Source: Brasenia schreberi
Taxonomy: Eukaryota; Streptophyta; Magnoliopsida; Nymphaeales; Cabombaceae
Length of the DNA: 64,000 nt
Direction: 5' to 3'
NCBI GenBank assembly: GCA_036023115.1
Contig: JAYKKT010000040.1
Coordinates: 4,730,001 to 4,794,000, forward strand
Part shown: piece after piece, positions 1-12,143 of the stretch
Numbering within the stretch: position 1 is the first letter of the stretch
How the letters are laid out: every line of letters starts with the position of its first letter
Program-made: the position numbers and the translations under genes
The notes under the pieces: generated by a model
The model's input: only the letters and a program-made list of their open reading frames with translations
The model's database searches: none
Told to the model about the DNA's origin: nothing

Positions 1-2549
1 CCGTTCTCGAAAGTTTCCAAGTTGCACAGCGCAATACTCCGATTCTCAATATTCAAGCAGTTTGTAGCACTAAAATCACCAAGATCACTACCATTTTCAC
101 TCGCTCTAGCTCCGAAAATACCTCCAAAAGCATTCCGCATGTTCCCATTTTCTATCGAACTCATGATATCTTGGAGTTGTCTCTCTTGGCAGCTATTGAA
201 GTTGACTTTCTTTTGATCAAGATTGGTCACATGAAAGCTTGTTGAATTACTGGTTGGAAATGATGAAGAAGATGATGAAGATCTCTGGTCTTGCCAATTG
301 AAATCGATACTATTCGTAGTTGAACTGCCAAATCCTCTGAACAATGTGTCATTGTTGTTTCCTGTTGCAGTTGCACCCATTTGCGCAGCTTTGTGAAGCA
401 AAGCCGTGGCAGACATTTTAGGAAGAACTGTGTTATTTTGCATGTGTGAAGTGTAAAGAGATGATACACTTTCACTTATGTGATCATTCAATAGAGTGAT
501 ATTGCATTGGTCTTGAAGTGATAATCCTGAAGAAGGAAGATGGGAAATACTGCTCTGATTTTTGTTTGAAAGGAATCCCAAGTTGAACAGATTGGATGAG
601 GGATCGTTGCTGCTGCTACCTGAAAACTGGTTGGGAATCTGATAAAAGCCAAGGTATTCATTGATGGTTTGAGGCGCTTCATGGAATTCATTGATGGTTT
701 GAGACCCTTCTTGGAAATTTTGGTTGAGTCCCGAGGGCAAAAATGACTGCAGTGATATGAGAGAGGAATTTGATGATTGAATCAGATGATCGAATTGTAA
801 GGTACCTCCTTGAAGCCTAAGCATATCAGAAGATTGATTATGATGATTATGCAGTTGCAGCCCACTAGGAAGTCTCTCCCTCTCTTGAGCTAAAGCCTCG
901 CAGAAAGCTCTATGAGTGACGAAGCTATCACGCCTGCAAAACAATAAAAAACAAAACGAGAATTACAATAAGAGCAAAAGAAGCATTGAAAATCTGTTAG
1001 TGCACCTAAAACTAATTTTCTCGAACTTTAGAATCAGTTAATAATATACAACTTGAACTATAAAACCTAATTTTCAGTTCAGCTTTCTTGTAGACATGCT
1101 GCAGACAAATTGCAATTGAATCTCATTTTCTACCATCTAAGGAAAGAATAAAGGAATTAAGGAAAACTGCACAAACTGAATAAAAACAAAGGATAGAGTG
1201 GGATTAAATTCAAACTCGAGAACAAAAAAGGTTTCATCATAGTGCTTTCTGTAACTCCCCAGCCTGTCCAAGACAGTCCAATTCACGAAGGAACAAATGA
1301 TGTTGCCCGTGTAACTAGGCAACACGTGAACAAGAAAAGACCAGCAATGGTGTTATCTACGAGGATGACGAAGAGAAAGAATTTCCATATATCTGCATTT
1401 ACAACAACAACTACAACTAAGCCTTTTCCCATACTTTCATAAATCTGGAAGTAGTTCAGAAAAAATCACGTGCCAACACATTTTTCTTCTATTTTGTATC
1501 TCTTATCATTTTCTTTAAGAGAAAAGCCAAGGGAAGGATTTGAACTTGTAAATAGTCTCAAAGTTATACGCATGCCGCACAGTATGAAATCTGCTCTTCT
1601 TTCCTTTCTAGGGGCAAGATCAGTTGACGAATAACAAATCTCGACGGTTCCGTGTAGAAAAATTCTTAGGAGATCTTAGCTGTGGATCTATCTGACTTGT
1701 TGCTTCTACTGTAGGCGTTTTTACTAGTATTATATTGCTGCTAGTGTGAACATATCACGATTTATCGAGATAATAAGTACGAGAGCATAACAATGATTAT
1801 GTTTGAGAGAATTAATATTGTGAAGGTATTAACCAATTTCTGTTATGTTAATGGCTGTACCTTGAGAATAGCGTTCCACAATCACATCTATACTCTCTTG
1901 TACCGCATGTCTTTGAATGGGCTTTCCAATCAGATTGAACTGCATATCTTTTTGAGCACTTCTCACACTTCCATTTCTTCTCACCATGTTTCCTGTAAAA
2001 GTGTTTCTTGATGCCTGTGAGGTCGCCCAGAGCTCTTGAAGGGTCATGGTGGACGCATGTGGATTCGGGGCACACGTAAACTTTTTTCTTGACCTCTTTG
2101 GTCGATTTCTGCTTGAGCTTCCACGGAAGGTTGTGGCCTCTTCTGTGGAGCTGTAAGTTTTGCTCCCTTTGGAACCCTTTTGTTGTAATAATTCACATAT
2201 AAAACCTTTGTTGCCATTAGAGTCTTGGGAGAGATAGTGCTATCACCTCTGCATCTGGATCTTTTGTGCATACCAACATCAAATTTCTGCCTCAGAAAGG
2301 CATGGAAGAATCAATTACAGAAACTATGTGTATCTAACTATCAAGGTTGAGATACATGTGTTTGATTGATGAATACAGATATAGACACTTGCTTGGTGTT
2401 CCAGGGAGACTTCTCTTCTTCTTTGGAGGTGTAGCTAATACAGAAGTTGTGGTTGACGTCTGTTGATTGAACTGGTTTTGCTCCGAGCAGGCGAAGTCTT
2501 CGTCTTTCATGATTCCGAATGATAACTTTGGAGATGGATCAGCAGACAT
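1..2549 (-). pseudogene. IDD: IDD-A: INDETERMINATE-domain C2H2 zinc-finger transcription factor, 3' end off the window, exon 2 frame broken
   Basis: Plant-specific nuclear DNA-binding factor of the IDD family. Exon 1 is 2549-2393 (52 codons plus 1 nt, ATG at 2549, ending in a KKKRSLPGTP basic segment). Exon 2 is 2260-1861 and exon 3 runs from 933 off the left edge. Intron 1 uses a GC donor (A|GCAAGT). Exon 2 encodes clear ZF2, ZF3 and ZF4 (CPESTC...HFYRKH, CEKCSKRY, CDCGTLFS). Against the intact paralogue at 25.6 kb, three small indels (about +2, -1, +2) lie before and inside ZF1. They create an in-frame TAA after the DPDAEVIAL segment and remove the second ZF1 cysteine. They sum to +3 (400 nt against 397 nt), so the downstream frame recovers. 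Exon 3 is open for all 311 visible codons and keeps the family motif MSATALLHKAAQMGAT, so decay is recent, or the indels are assembly errors, or the product starts or splices unusually. Family identity is very sure; pseudogene status is moderately sure. Confidence 0.8.
1398..1440 (-). mobile_element. Tiny RTE-type LINE 3'-end relic in IDD-A intron 2
   Basis: A CAACAACAACTACAACT tract is followed by AAGCCTTTTCCCATACT. This is the same junction as the 3' end of the LINE in the phytoene synthase intron (from 49037) and of the fragment at 14.9 kb. Only about 20 bp of body remain. Confidence 0.5.
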
Positions 2550-2599
2550 CTTCTGATATCTTATCTCCACAGCTTGTGGCCACAAATTATTTGGGGAAG

Positions 2600-2616
2600 A
2601 GAGAGAGAGAGAGAAC
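2600..2616. repeat. (GA)n tract 5' of the IDD-A start codon
   Basis: A short GA microsatellite lies about 50 bp upstream of the IDD-A ATG, probably in the 5' leader. The paralogue at 25.6 kb also has a short GA-rich tract about 45 bp before its ATG (near 25538-25550), so it may be ancestral to the pair. Confidence 0.6.
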
Positions 2617-2898
2617 TCTTCTCTACTTTTGCATGGAGAAGATGGGAAAGGAGATGTATGATTTGCCGATCATAGGCGGCTATTTCTAGCGTTTATTAGA
2701 GCGGCCTTGCTCTCCTCCCTACCAAACTTAGGCGGCTGAAAATTTTACAGTTCCCTTCAACTTGAATTCACCCTTTCGAACGAAATAAAAATGCAAATTA
2801 GATTTTAAATGAAGATGTCGCTTTTCAGGCTCTCTTCACGCTGCCTTCCCTGTCGTCATCTAGCTCATGGGTTGGAGTCCACGTCAGGCTCTCTCTCG

Positions 2899-2911
2899 TA
2901 TATATATATAC

Positions 2912-2954
<43 letters not shown>

Positions 2955-3024
2955 TATGTATGTATATATATATATGTATGTATGTATATATATATATGTA
3001 TGTATGTATATATATATATGTATG

Positions 3025-3069
<45 letters not shown>

Positions 3070-3075
3070 ATATAA
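2899..3075. repeat. (AT)n/(GTAT)n microsatellite array
   Basis: About 175 bp of alternating TA interrupted by TGTATG and CATACA units, followed directly by a short GA run. Frames through it give meaningless YIYIYI peptides. Confidence 0.95.
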
Positions 3076-4160
3076 AGAGAGAGAGAGAAACAGGATAGTA
3101 CTTATCATTGATACGATAGTATGACTATAATTTAAAGAGTTTTAAATATTTTTGAAAAAGTATGTAAGACAAATATTATTATATGTTTTTGAAAAATAAT
3201 CAGTTGAGTGAATAGGGTGAGTGGTGGATAGGATTCAAATTTTCTCTCTCTTCATATATATATAGTTAATAGTCAAATTAATGGCAACGAGTCGGTGAAA
3301 AACGCAGTGTAGAGCGCATCTTTTTTCGAAAATAAATATACCGACGTGATCTCTACGCTTGTAATGATCCATCTGAATGTTCTTTTGGTGAGTACTTTGG
3401 ATTTAATGAAGTTTAAAAATTAAAGACTTCAACTTACTTTTTCGTTTATAAAATCCCATTTTCATACAAAAAAACAAAATTTGCACTTTTCAACATGATC
3501 AGTTATATATAGAGAGAGAGGATTTTGTTCGTTTAGGTTCTTTTGGGTGATACAAGTTTTATATAAAGTTTTTAAAAATATAAAAAATATTATTATTACA
3601 CTTATACTACTAAAAAATAATAAGTGAAAAATGTGATCAGTGTCCGACAGGATCCAATAACTCACATAGGAAAAACCATAATCACTGCAATTAACTATTA
3701 ACGAAAAAAGATGAAGATGTATTCGACTTTTAGTGTCTATGAAAGGCCACCATGGCTGCTGAAACTGAAGTTACCGTGCCAAGAATTGAGCAGTGACGTC
3801 GTGGATTTTATCACTGACGTCGGCTGCGCACTCGTGCCTACTAGAATGCATCATGCATGCGCTTTAATGAACGGGAAGTGCGTCCAATAACATATGGTTC
3901 ATGCTCCTGTTCATCATCTGGTATAAACATGCATGTTTCATCAAGCACGCGCAAGTTCACATTGTATAACTAGCTAATAAGGTAATTAATCTTTATCCAA
4001 GGTGTTCTTATCATATATATTTTCAAGAAAATGTTCTCTAAATCTATTTTAATTTTCAGTACGCAACGATCATGCATATCCTGTTGCAGAACCATGCTTA
4101 CTTTTAGGTTTACAATATCTTGCAATCAAACCCCTGCCCCATTAAAGATGTACGTGTGTA

Positions 4161-4191
<31 letters not shown>

Positions 4192-5034
4192 ATCATATAC
4201 TCAATGAGAATCACAAGATTGGAATGGCAAGACCTCTTTGAGATCTTTTGGATTCTTATCACGCTATCTCAATTTTCGATATTATATCGGGCAAATTAAC
4301 TGAGTTGCTAATTTCGAAGAACTTATTCATGTCTTAGTTCAAAGAAATCACCACAAAGAATTTGATGGGTGTAATGCCTTATCGATCCATTAGACTGTAA
4401 CTGAGCCAAACATGAACTGCATTGATTCTCTGTGCCAAATTGAAGCCCCATATAATAAATGCAACACGAATGCATGAATTTCTTGATGAAACATAACGAA
4501 ATTGTTTGAATTATTTCTTAAGGAGATGGAGTCATACTGTACGTATTGAACTCATATGAATTTATTGATGATGTATCAAACAAATAATATCAAGTTGCTC
4601 GTACTTGGACCAGCATGATGTTCTTCAGCTATTGCTTTCAGACTACGGCAACGCGTCTGAAAATGGGAAAATTATAAATGAGGAATGAGTTGAATGAATG
4701 AATGATTCATCTTGAATGGCGGGACGTTGCAGGCTCAATGTTGGAGACTCACATGCATTTCGCCCCACACGTGAATGGAATATCTTTCTAAATGACGTAT
4801 TTACCCTCTTAAATCTCTGAGGAGAATTTCGACATACGATACATAAATTTCTCCCTTTTTCTGGTTTAGTCCCAACTGCTAAAGTTTTGTTTTCTTAAAA
4901 AGTTTTTTCTTTCCCTTTTTTTAATTAAAAACCTGAGCTTGAGGATATGTTAATGTCCACCCAAATATTATTGGAGTCTCCATCACCCGAGAAATATGGG
5001 CTGTGTTTTAACAATTATCACTATCACATGCACT

Positions 5035-5110
5035 CACAACATTAGTTCAACGGTAGGATACTCTTGTTAGTGGTGCGAAGTTCGACTTCTAGAGGGTGTC
5101 TGTGTGTTTT
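5035..5110 (+). mobile_element. tRNA-derived SINE fragment (putative)
   Basis: TTAGTTCAACGGTAGGATA resembles a tRNA A-box region and GAAGTTCGACTTCT resembles a B-box (GGTTCGANNCC), spaced as in a tRNA-like SINE head. No target-site duplication was found, so this is tentative. Confidence 0.35.
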
Positions 5111-5345
5111 CACCAAAAAGAGATGATTGTTTTTTAATATACCATACTTTTTTACATGTTATATTATAATTCTTGTAGAAAAAAGTTTAGCTATAGGTAA
5201 AACAATAAAAAAAACTATCACTATTGAATCATAAAGTTGTTCTTCACCAAAAAGATGTGATTGTGTTTTTAATATACCGTACTTTTACATGCTATATTAT
5301 AATTCTTGTAGAAAAAATTAGTTATAGGTAAAAAACAAAAAGATT
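5105..5345. repeat. Imperfect direct duplication, about 133-bp period
   Basis: The block starting TTCACCAAAAAGA near 5109 and ending with a TATAGGTAAAA run recurs near 5243 with the same order of internal words (AATATACC.TACTTTT, TTATAATTCTTGTAGAAAAA). Two copies only. Confidence 0.7.
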
Positions 5346-5840
5346 TTAGAGTTTCTATTTATTACATACTAATTAATAGCATATAAAGAAAAGTTAATAC
5401 GAAAGGTTCTTTGATTTTGTCATTTTAAGTAATAAAAGGGGTCTTTTCTTGTTAAATAAATATTTCACGTCGAAGTGGATCGCTCTTTGGTACGATTTTG
5501 ACAATTTCGAAAAGGTAAGAATGAAACTGAAAGTAAATACTAAGCCAAGGGGAAAGAGAGTCACGTGGCCAACGTCAAGGGTAATTTTGTCAACAGCGGT
5601 TTACTGGTTTGAGTCTGGTGGGTTCAGTAAACGCGTAGAGGCGGTGACCTTGCGTTTTGGTGTTGGAACGCGATTACGAAAATGCCCCAAATGATTGGGA
5701 GGCGAGGATATCGAGTCGGGGTCGTCGGCTCACGTTCTAGGCAACGTTGACGAGATGGTCCTCGGTTTCAAACGTCCTGGGGCTCAAACGTTCCGGAACT
5801 CCCGGTCGCACTGTCTTGTCCTTTCTGCAGGGCATCATCC

Positions 5841-5842
<2 letters not shown>

Positions 5843-5881
<39 letters not shown>
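5843..5881. repeat. (GA)n microsatellite
   Basis: About 19 uninterrupted GA units directly after a GC-rich segment. They are read as RERERE in one frame, which is not evidence of coding. Confidence 0.95.
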
Positions 5882-5882
<1 letters not shown>

Positions 5883-6461
5883 TTTGGCTGTAGGAACTTT
5901 ATACATGTAACATATATTAAAGAACCTGTTGTATGTATGAAAACCATCTTGATTCTTCACAAGTGTAAAAGATAACTGTGAAAATTTAAAAAGTAAAAGT
6001 TATTTTATATTTTTTCAAGTACATTCGCTTAAAAGCAAAGTGGAAAAGATTTTTACTTTTTGTTTTTTGAATGTTATATATATACTGTTTGGGTATGCCC
6101 AAGTCTAATGCTATTCACTCATGCTCATCCTTATTAATATAAAAAAAATGGCTTATATATTTTTTAAATAATTTTTTAACTTTTTAGTTTACACTCTTAC
6201 CTGTAGAGGTAGATACAAATGAACAAGTGAGTAGGACCATATATATATATTCTTGTCTTTCATTAATCATTGCCTTATAATGGTATGAGTTTAATTTAAA
6301 ATAGTTGGACATGAATGAACATTCTCACTCATGAGCAAGTATCTCTTTCTCTTTCTATATATAAGAAAAGTGAATCTTGTTCACTTCTAACATGTCTACC
6401 TATTGTTTTGTGACAAACTAAATATAATTTAAATATATATATATATGTAGGACTATCTTTT

Positions 6462-6493
<32 letters not shown>

Positions 6494-7394
6494 GAGAGAG
6501 AGAGGATGGTTAGTTGCAGTGATCGAAGCGACCCTTAATGTACTTTGAACTCAAACAACATTTGGTCTAGAAACAATTTATGCTGTATGTCTATACATAC
6601 ACACGTTCATCGTGTTATATTAAGTAAAAGTCAAACGTTAAACCACTGTGCGCATTGCTGCGCAATAAAGCCTTGTCACCTACTAAGTTGACAATGTTTC
6701 TTTCTTGTGCGCTTGCTCTAGCACAAATCAAAGTAAGCCACCATGAAATACAAAATTTAGGTTCCCTAGCTAGCACGGATGAAACATTTTGCAACGATTT
6801 AGTAGTGTGGGTTCCACAATCTTCGTCGATAATGGTCGCAATGCCGGCTAAACATTTTTAGACTTGTTCTTTATGTCATTTTCCATACGCACTAAGGTTA
6901 CCTTTTCTCCTACAGAAAATCGAGTTCCAACATTTTTGAGTTTCTTTGATAATAATGGGTGCTTCCCGATGAGCTAATTAATTCGATTAAGGTGTAAGAT
7001 CAATCAATCCAAGCAGGTGGTACCGATGCGAACAACATTCTTGACACTCGAATTAATTCAACAAGGAACAGTACTTTTCTCATAATTACATGTGTACTTG
7101 CTTTATATATATAATATATAATATATAATATATATAGAGAGAATTGATATATGTTAGCACAAGTAAAGTGTTAACTTATCAACAACTATTCCATTTTAAA
7201 TACGAATAGTTGAGATTTAAAAGCGCTTGTAGATACATACATACATACATACATATATATGTTCACTTTTTGAATTCAACTATAAGCTTCATATATAAGA
7301 TTGAATGATTAAGATTTGTTTAGATATGCCAACACCTAAACATATACTAAGTGAAAAAAAGAGAAATGTTAGCTGACATCGATATGTGTTTGCT

Positions 7395-7395
<1 letters not shown>

Positions 7396-7431
<36 letters not shown>

Positions 7432-7495
7432 GTATATATATATATGTATATAAATACATATATACATATATATATATACATATATAGATATATAC

Positions 7496-7545
<50 letters not shown>

Positions 7546-7618
7546 CTATATATGTATATATATGTATATATGTATATATATACATATATGTATATATATA
7601 TATACATACACATATATA
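7396..7618. repeat. Long (AT)n array with TGTATA/TACATA interruptions
   Basis: Over 200 bp of near-palindromic TA-rich sequence. Both strands stay open in several frames only because TAT, ATA and TAC contain no stop codon. Confidence 0.95.
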
Positions 7619-8292
7619 ATATATATTCAATGGACAAATTGTTGCATTAGTCAGGTAAGACAGCAGAGAGCGATAAACAAAGTGATTATGTGTATGTATA
7701 CGGGGTTTTTAGTGCGTGCATAGGGTTTTAGGTAAGTGTTCATGTACCGAACAATGGCAAAGCATTCCTTTCAACTGTATGTCTCTTATAGTGACTTTGC
7801 AAGTAGTACATTCCAAATTTTTTTATTTACCATCATATATTGTAAGAGAGGTCTCCTACAATGTGTTCATATTGTTCTATACTGCTCTTCATAGCTCACA
7901 TATTCTTTCATCAATGAAGTTCATAAAGTTCGTATTTTTGGTGAAAAAAAAATCAAGAGCGAAGAACACCTGCAAAAACCAAGGCTTCTTGATACAGTGC
8001 TAGAAAAGGCTTGGTTTCCATTTAGTTTTCGGTTCGAACTAATAGCCAAAAAACCTTTGCATGTGAAACAAACTAAAAAACCATCCATGAGAACTCAATT
8101 CAATCCTAAATCCTTTCATGAGAGAAAAAACAAATCAACCCCACAAAGAAAAAGAAGAAGAAAGAACCGAATAGAAGTCCATGTTAAATACAACAAGGTG
8201 ACAAAGTCTCACACCGAGATACAAGGCATGCACCCAATAGTGGCGTCCACATCACATTATCTTCCATTATAATAGTACAACTTGACTTATAT

Positions 8293-8298
<6 letters not shown>

Positions 8299-8370
<72 letters not shown>

Positions 8371-8477
8371 AGAAAGAGTGATTGCATTTTACATATGTTG
8401 TTTATTTTTATTCATCTACTACTTTTGAGAGATACGAGTATAATAATATTATTTATACTTTTCAAAACTCTTAAAAA

Positions 8478-8543
<66 letters not shown>
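8299..8543. repeat. Two pure (AT)n arrays separated by about 110 bp
   Basis: Arrays at 8299-8367 and 8480-8543, each 60-70 bp of uninterrupted alternation. Confidence 0.95.
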
Positions 8544-8547
<4 letters not shown>

Positions 8548-9440
8548 GTTTGGAGTTAAACACCAAATCGAACACGAACTCTTTTCAGTGCATCACGCTT
8601 TCAATTCAGTTCGACTCATAGTCAACACTATTTCGTTAATATTCCATCAGATGGCCTCTGGTTATCCCACTAGCCATAATACTACTATAAGTAGGTAGGA
8701 TAAAATATTTCATTAAAAAAAGAAGGAATTCTATGAAAATATATCTAGGCAATGAACTATTGTAATTTAAAAAACAATATAATATTCCAAACATTCTTTA
8801 TAAGTCACCAGCCTTTCCAAACCCATCTAACGATATCAGTTGACATTGCTCTTCAAAAGATATAAAAAAGAAGAAGAAGAAGAAGAAGAATGCCGATCGA
8901 TCATCACATCAGGTGGATTTCCTTAAATATCGAGTTCATGGTTTATTATAAATTTTCTCTCAAGTTATAAAACTGAAAATTGGAATATAAATATCTTTTT
9001 TTTTTTTGAACAAGAAATTTTGATCGATCGTGAGGTTTCTGTGAACCAACGTTATAATTCAACTGATTTAATATAGTAGGTGGATTTCCAGAATGCACTA
9101 CAATCTATATAGTAGGTGTGGGCGCGGTCCAGTTTGGCATTCCGTGAACCAACGTTATAATTGCATGCATTGAAGCTGCTCCATCGTAAGGTTTCTGGTC
9201 CCATCAGCTTTGGAAAAGTCTGAGAATATTGTATACTAGAAACAATTTAAAAAGAAAAGAAAAACGGAAAATATACAGCAGGAAAAAAATGTCATTAATA
9301 TTAGAATCTTAAAACATTAAGGGTAAATTGCTTTTTATCCTTGACTAAATGATTATCATAATATGACCGAAAAATGACAAGCGTCGCAATAATGATGAGG
9401 ATGATAGTATTAATTATTAATAAATAAGTTGAAACCACGA

Positions 9441-9593
9441 AACATAGTTCAACTGATTCGTTATTTGCTCCCTTTAAGCAAGGTCTAGGGTTCAAGTCTT
9501 TGGATGGAGAAAACCAGCATTGGGAGAGCTTTATTCTCATAGTGCAACGACCCAGCTTGAAGTAAATTAGTGAAGGTCATTAGGCTCTTATAT
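9441..9593 (+). mobile_element. Au-type SINE
   Basis: The tRNA-like head has an AGTTCAACTGATTCG A-box region and a GGGTTCAAGTCTTTGG B-box. The body has GGAGAAAACCAGCATTGGG, GCTTTATTCTCATAGTG and a CGACCCAGCTTGAA segment, the conserved order of Au SINEs known across angiosperms. Internal words are shared with the second copy at 11.6 kb. Confidence 0.6.
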
Positions 9594-9770
9594 TAGACAT
9601 AGCCTGTTTCGGTTAGTTTGGAACCATAATTGAACCAATCAGGCCAGTTTTGGTTCCGGAACTGGTGAGATTATTTTAATTTTTTTTTAAAATTCAAAGG
9701 AATCAATGGTTCTGGTCTAAGTGAAACCGGAAACGAACCGAGCAGTCCATGGTTCAAAATAAAGAATTTT
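9594..9770 (+). mobile_element. Truncated GGTTC-rich hAT-like element
   Basis: It begins TAGACATAGCC, the same terminus as the complete element at 20026, followed by GGTTCCGG/CGGTTAG-rich sequence (GGTTCCGGAACTGG, GAAACCGGAAACGAACC). No matching right terminus is seen. It abuts the Au SINE. Confidence 0.4.
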
Positions 9771-10599
9771 TCTTTTCACCATATTTTGATCGTTAATACG
9801 ATATATAAGGATGACTACAAGCAGTACTACACACCTTTGATCATGGAATATTGATTGCTTGTCAAATCCTATTCAAGACACTCTAAGTTTGAGGATGTTT
9901 CACAAGTCCTTAAGTGTGAGTGAAGGACACCACTGAATCTAATTTGGTCCATCAATCTAAGAAATAGACAAAACTTTTGATCTCTCCTAATATCTCTCTC
10001 AATTCAATTGTTTCATTGATTTCTCTTAAATGCAAAATTATATTTCAATTGAAATACAGTTACACAAAGATGGACCTCATTGATGATGAGTCTCCATGAA
10101 GCATCCATGGTGAAAGCGCCCAACTCATAATTAGCAATTTTGTAGGTTCAATTCTTGTAATTTAACCTAAACATAGATCTTCAGCTCAAGCTAAAGCCTA
10201 GTTTATTAATTCAGTTTTTGAGTCAAGACTGAGGTCCGTGTTTTCTAGATGAGTCATGGTCTATCAACATTGAAAAGGCTCAATCAGCTTGAGGTCGAAC
10301 CATGCTGCCATGCTTTTTCTCAAAAATGAGTGGGCTCGAACAAGGCAACGTTCATTCAAGCTTGGGTCCGACATCCCTAACTTTGATAGTGTGGTGAATG
10401 GCACCAAGAACAAAAGTACATAATCCTTCTTTACTAGATAGCTACTGATCAGGCATAACAGTCGCTGCACCTTAGACTTTATCTGACTGATCCTTATCTT
10501 CTCCAAGTAAGAAACAAATATTTGATTCGTCTTCTCTCTCTTTTCCAACCCCTCTTTTCTTTCATTAATCAATTAAGTCGGTGCAAAAAGGAGACATAT

Positions 10600-11400
10600 A
10601 CCAGAGTTCTTCCTCCTCTTTGACGCTTGTTCGAAGGTGATTGTGACAATTCACCTTCTTTTCTCCAATATTTATTCTATTTGAATCCATCTATATTCAA
10701 CAAAACTACACTTCTCATTGAAAATCTAGGGTTTGCTGCCAAACTAGTCCGGCTTTTACTAAATTTATCAAGTTTTATGTACAGAAACAAATGAAAGGAA
10801 TCACTAGCAAAATACAGCAGACCAAGAATTTTTTGGTCTTATCTTCCACACAGGTAGAGCCCCACGTCTCACTGAAGAGCTCCTTTCTGTCTTCATTGCA
10901 TGCTTCAGCCAACGCAGCACTCACTTGAAGAGAGGGAGAACTGAAAGAGTAAAACCCTGCAACGGGTTTCTATCAACCTCTGATTCTTGTTCTATTGAAT
11001 ATTTTAGTCATCCTTTTCGTCTGCCTAATCCTTTCCCTTGCTTACTTTCCTCTGCGACTGCCATCCAAGCAAAACACCAAAAAACTTCGTCTAATTTGCG
11101 GTCTCTGTCTCTTACACATCGTTCAAAGTTGCCGAGGAGCTAGCGTTGACCTTTGTTGAGCCCACTCACCGTCTATGACGTGGCTTAATTCTAGGGTTTC
11201 CTTGACTGTATATCAGTTTTACATTGAGCGTTAACCCAGACTAGTTGACAGCAGGGAATCATCGTCTTGCGGAGAAAAAGAGAACTCTACGTGAATATAT
11301 AGAGAGAGAGAGGGAAAGAGAGAAATTAGTTGAGAATGCATTATTGTACTTAAAAAATATTTGTTTTGAAATTTAAATTTCAAATCGTTGATCGAATCAT
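10600..11400. other. No gene recognised
   Basis: This interval holds an isolated short ORF on the plus strand (10925-11143) with no recognisable domain, a GA tract near 11303 and a short TA run near 11420. Nothing supports a gene. Confidence 0.5.
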
Positions 11401-11614
11401 TGTTTAAGCATGAACCTATATATATATATATATCCAGCACAGTTTTTATCCCAAAGTTGAAGTTCGTTTATTTCTAATATGTACTCTTTCATGGGGGAAC
11501 GAGGGACTAACAACAAAAGTTTCGGTCCTTAAATTGCAAAAAAATGTATAATATATGGTTACTTGTTTGTCCTGATAAGTCCCAACAAAAGAATGTTTTG
11601 GGTACCAAAACTTG

Positions 11615-11775
11615 TTTGGTTGAAGTGGCACTTGCTCTCTTAAGCAATTGTCTCGAGTTCGAGCCTTATAAATGGAGAAAATCAGTACTTGAGTTTTACC
11701 CTCGTAGTAGTGAGTTGACTGAACTTGAAAAGATTAATCGGCCCTCGGTTTTTATATACGGGTGGTACACTTCAC

Positions 11776-11778
<3 letters not shown>
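11615..11778 (+). mobile_element. Au-type SINE ending in a GA microsatellite
   Basis: GGTTGAAGTGGCACTTGCTC (A-box side) and GAGTTCGAGCCTTAT (B-box) precede GGAGAAAATCAGTACTTG and GTTTTACCCTCGTAGTAGTG. The 3' part (GATTAATCGGCCCTCGG, ACGGGTGGTACACTT) follows the Au SINE consensus further than the copy at 9441. It runs straight into (GA)n at 11779-11825. Confidence 0.65.

Positions 11779-11825
<47 letters not shown>
11779..11825. repeat. (GA)n microsatellite
   Basis: About 23 GA units immediately 3' of the Au SINE. The RERERE and LSLSLS reading frames over it are not genes. Confidence 0.95.
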
Positions 11826-11829
<4 letters not shown>

Positions 11830-11973
11830 AACAAAAAGAGGAGAAAACAAGAAAGAATGTGTTGGGCAGTCGATAGCCAATGTAAAACTTTTTTGAGTTG
11901 TTTAAGATGGTGCAATGCTTTTTGCAGTAATACTTGGTGGGGAGTTTGAATTGCATTTTCAATGGATGATAGC

Positions 11974-12143
11974 CAGTGGCGGATCAAGAAATTTGTTTTG
12001 GGTGGGACTGTTTTTAGGTTTGGGTGGACCGGCCTTTAAAAGGTATCGAAATATTTTGAAAAATTGAATAAGGAGATGAAAATTTTCAGAATTTCGAGTG
12101 AGGCGGTGTCTCCACCCCACCACAATGTGGATTTGCCGCCGGT
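11974..12143. mobile_element. Short TIR-like element, GTGGCGGATC family, copy 1
   Basis: The left end reads CAGTGGCGGATCAAG. The right end reads TGTGGATTTGCCGCCGGTG, an approximate inverted match. A relative with the same ends lies at 56838-56999 and an inverted internal relative near 58540-58640. Confidence 0.45.

Larger units (their letters stand above)
2650..9440. other. Gene-poor repeat-rich intergenic stretch
   Basis: No ORF here resembles a known protein. The stretch holds long AT arrays (2899-3075, 7396-7618, 8299-8367, 8480-8543), GA/GT tracts (near 4158-4192 and 5843-5881), a tRNA-like SINE fragment near 5035-5110 and an imperfect direct duplication at 5105-5345. The 5450-5880 part is noticeably more GC-rich than its surroundings and has a CACGTGG G-box at 5562, but its two adjoining ORFs (split by a TGA at 5692) match nothing I recognise. 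Confidence 0.6.

Noticed and set aside
1829..2075. Two overlapping minus-strand ORFs in IDD-A exon 2
   Set aside because: One is the real zinc-finger frame (part of IDD-A), the other its shifted shadow; not separate genes.
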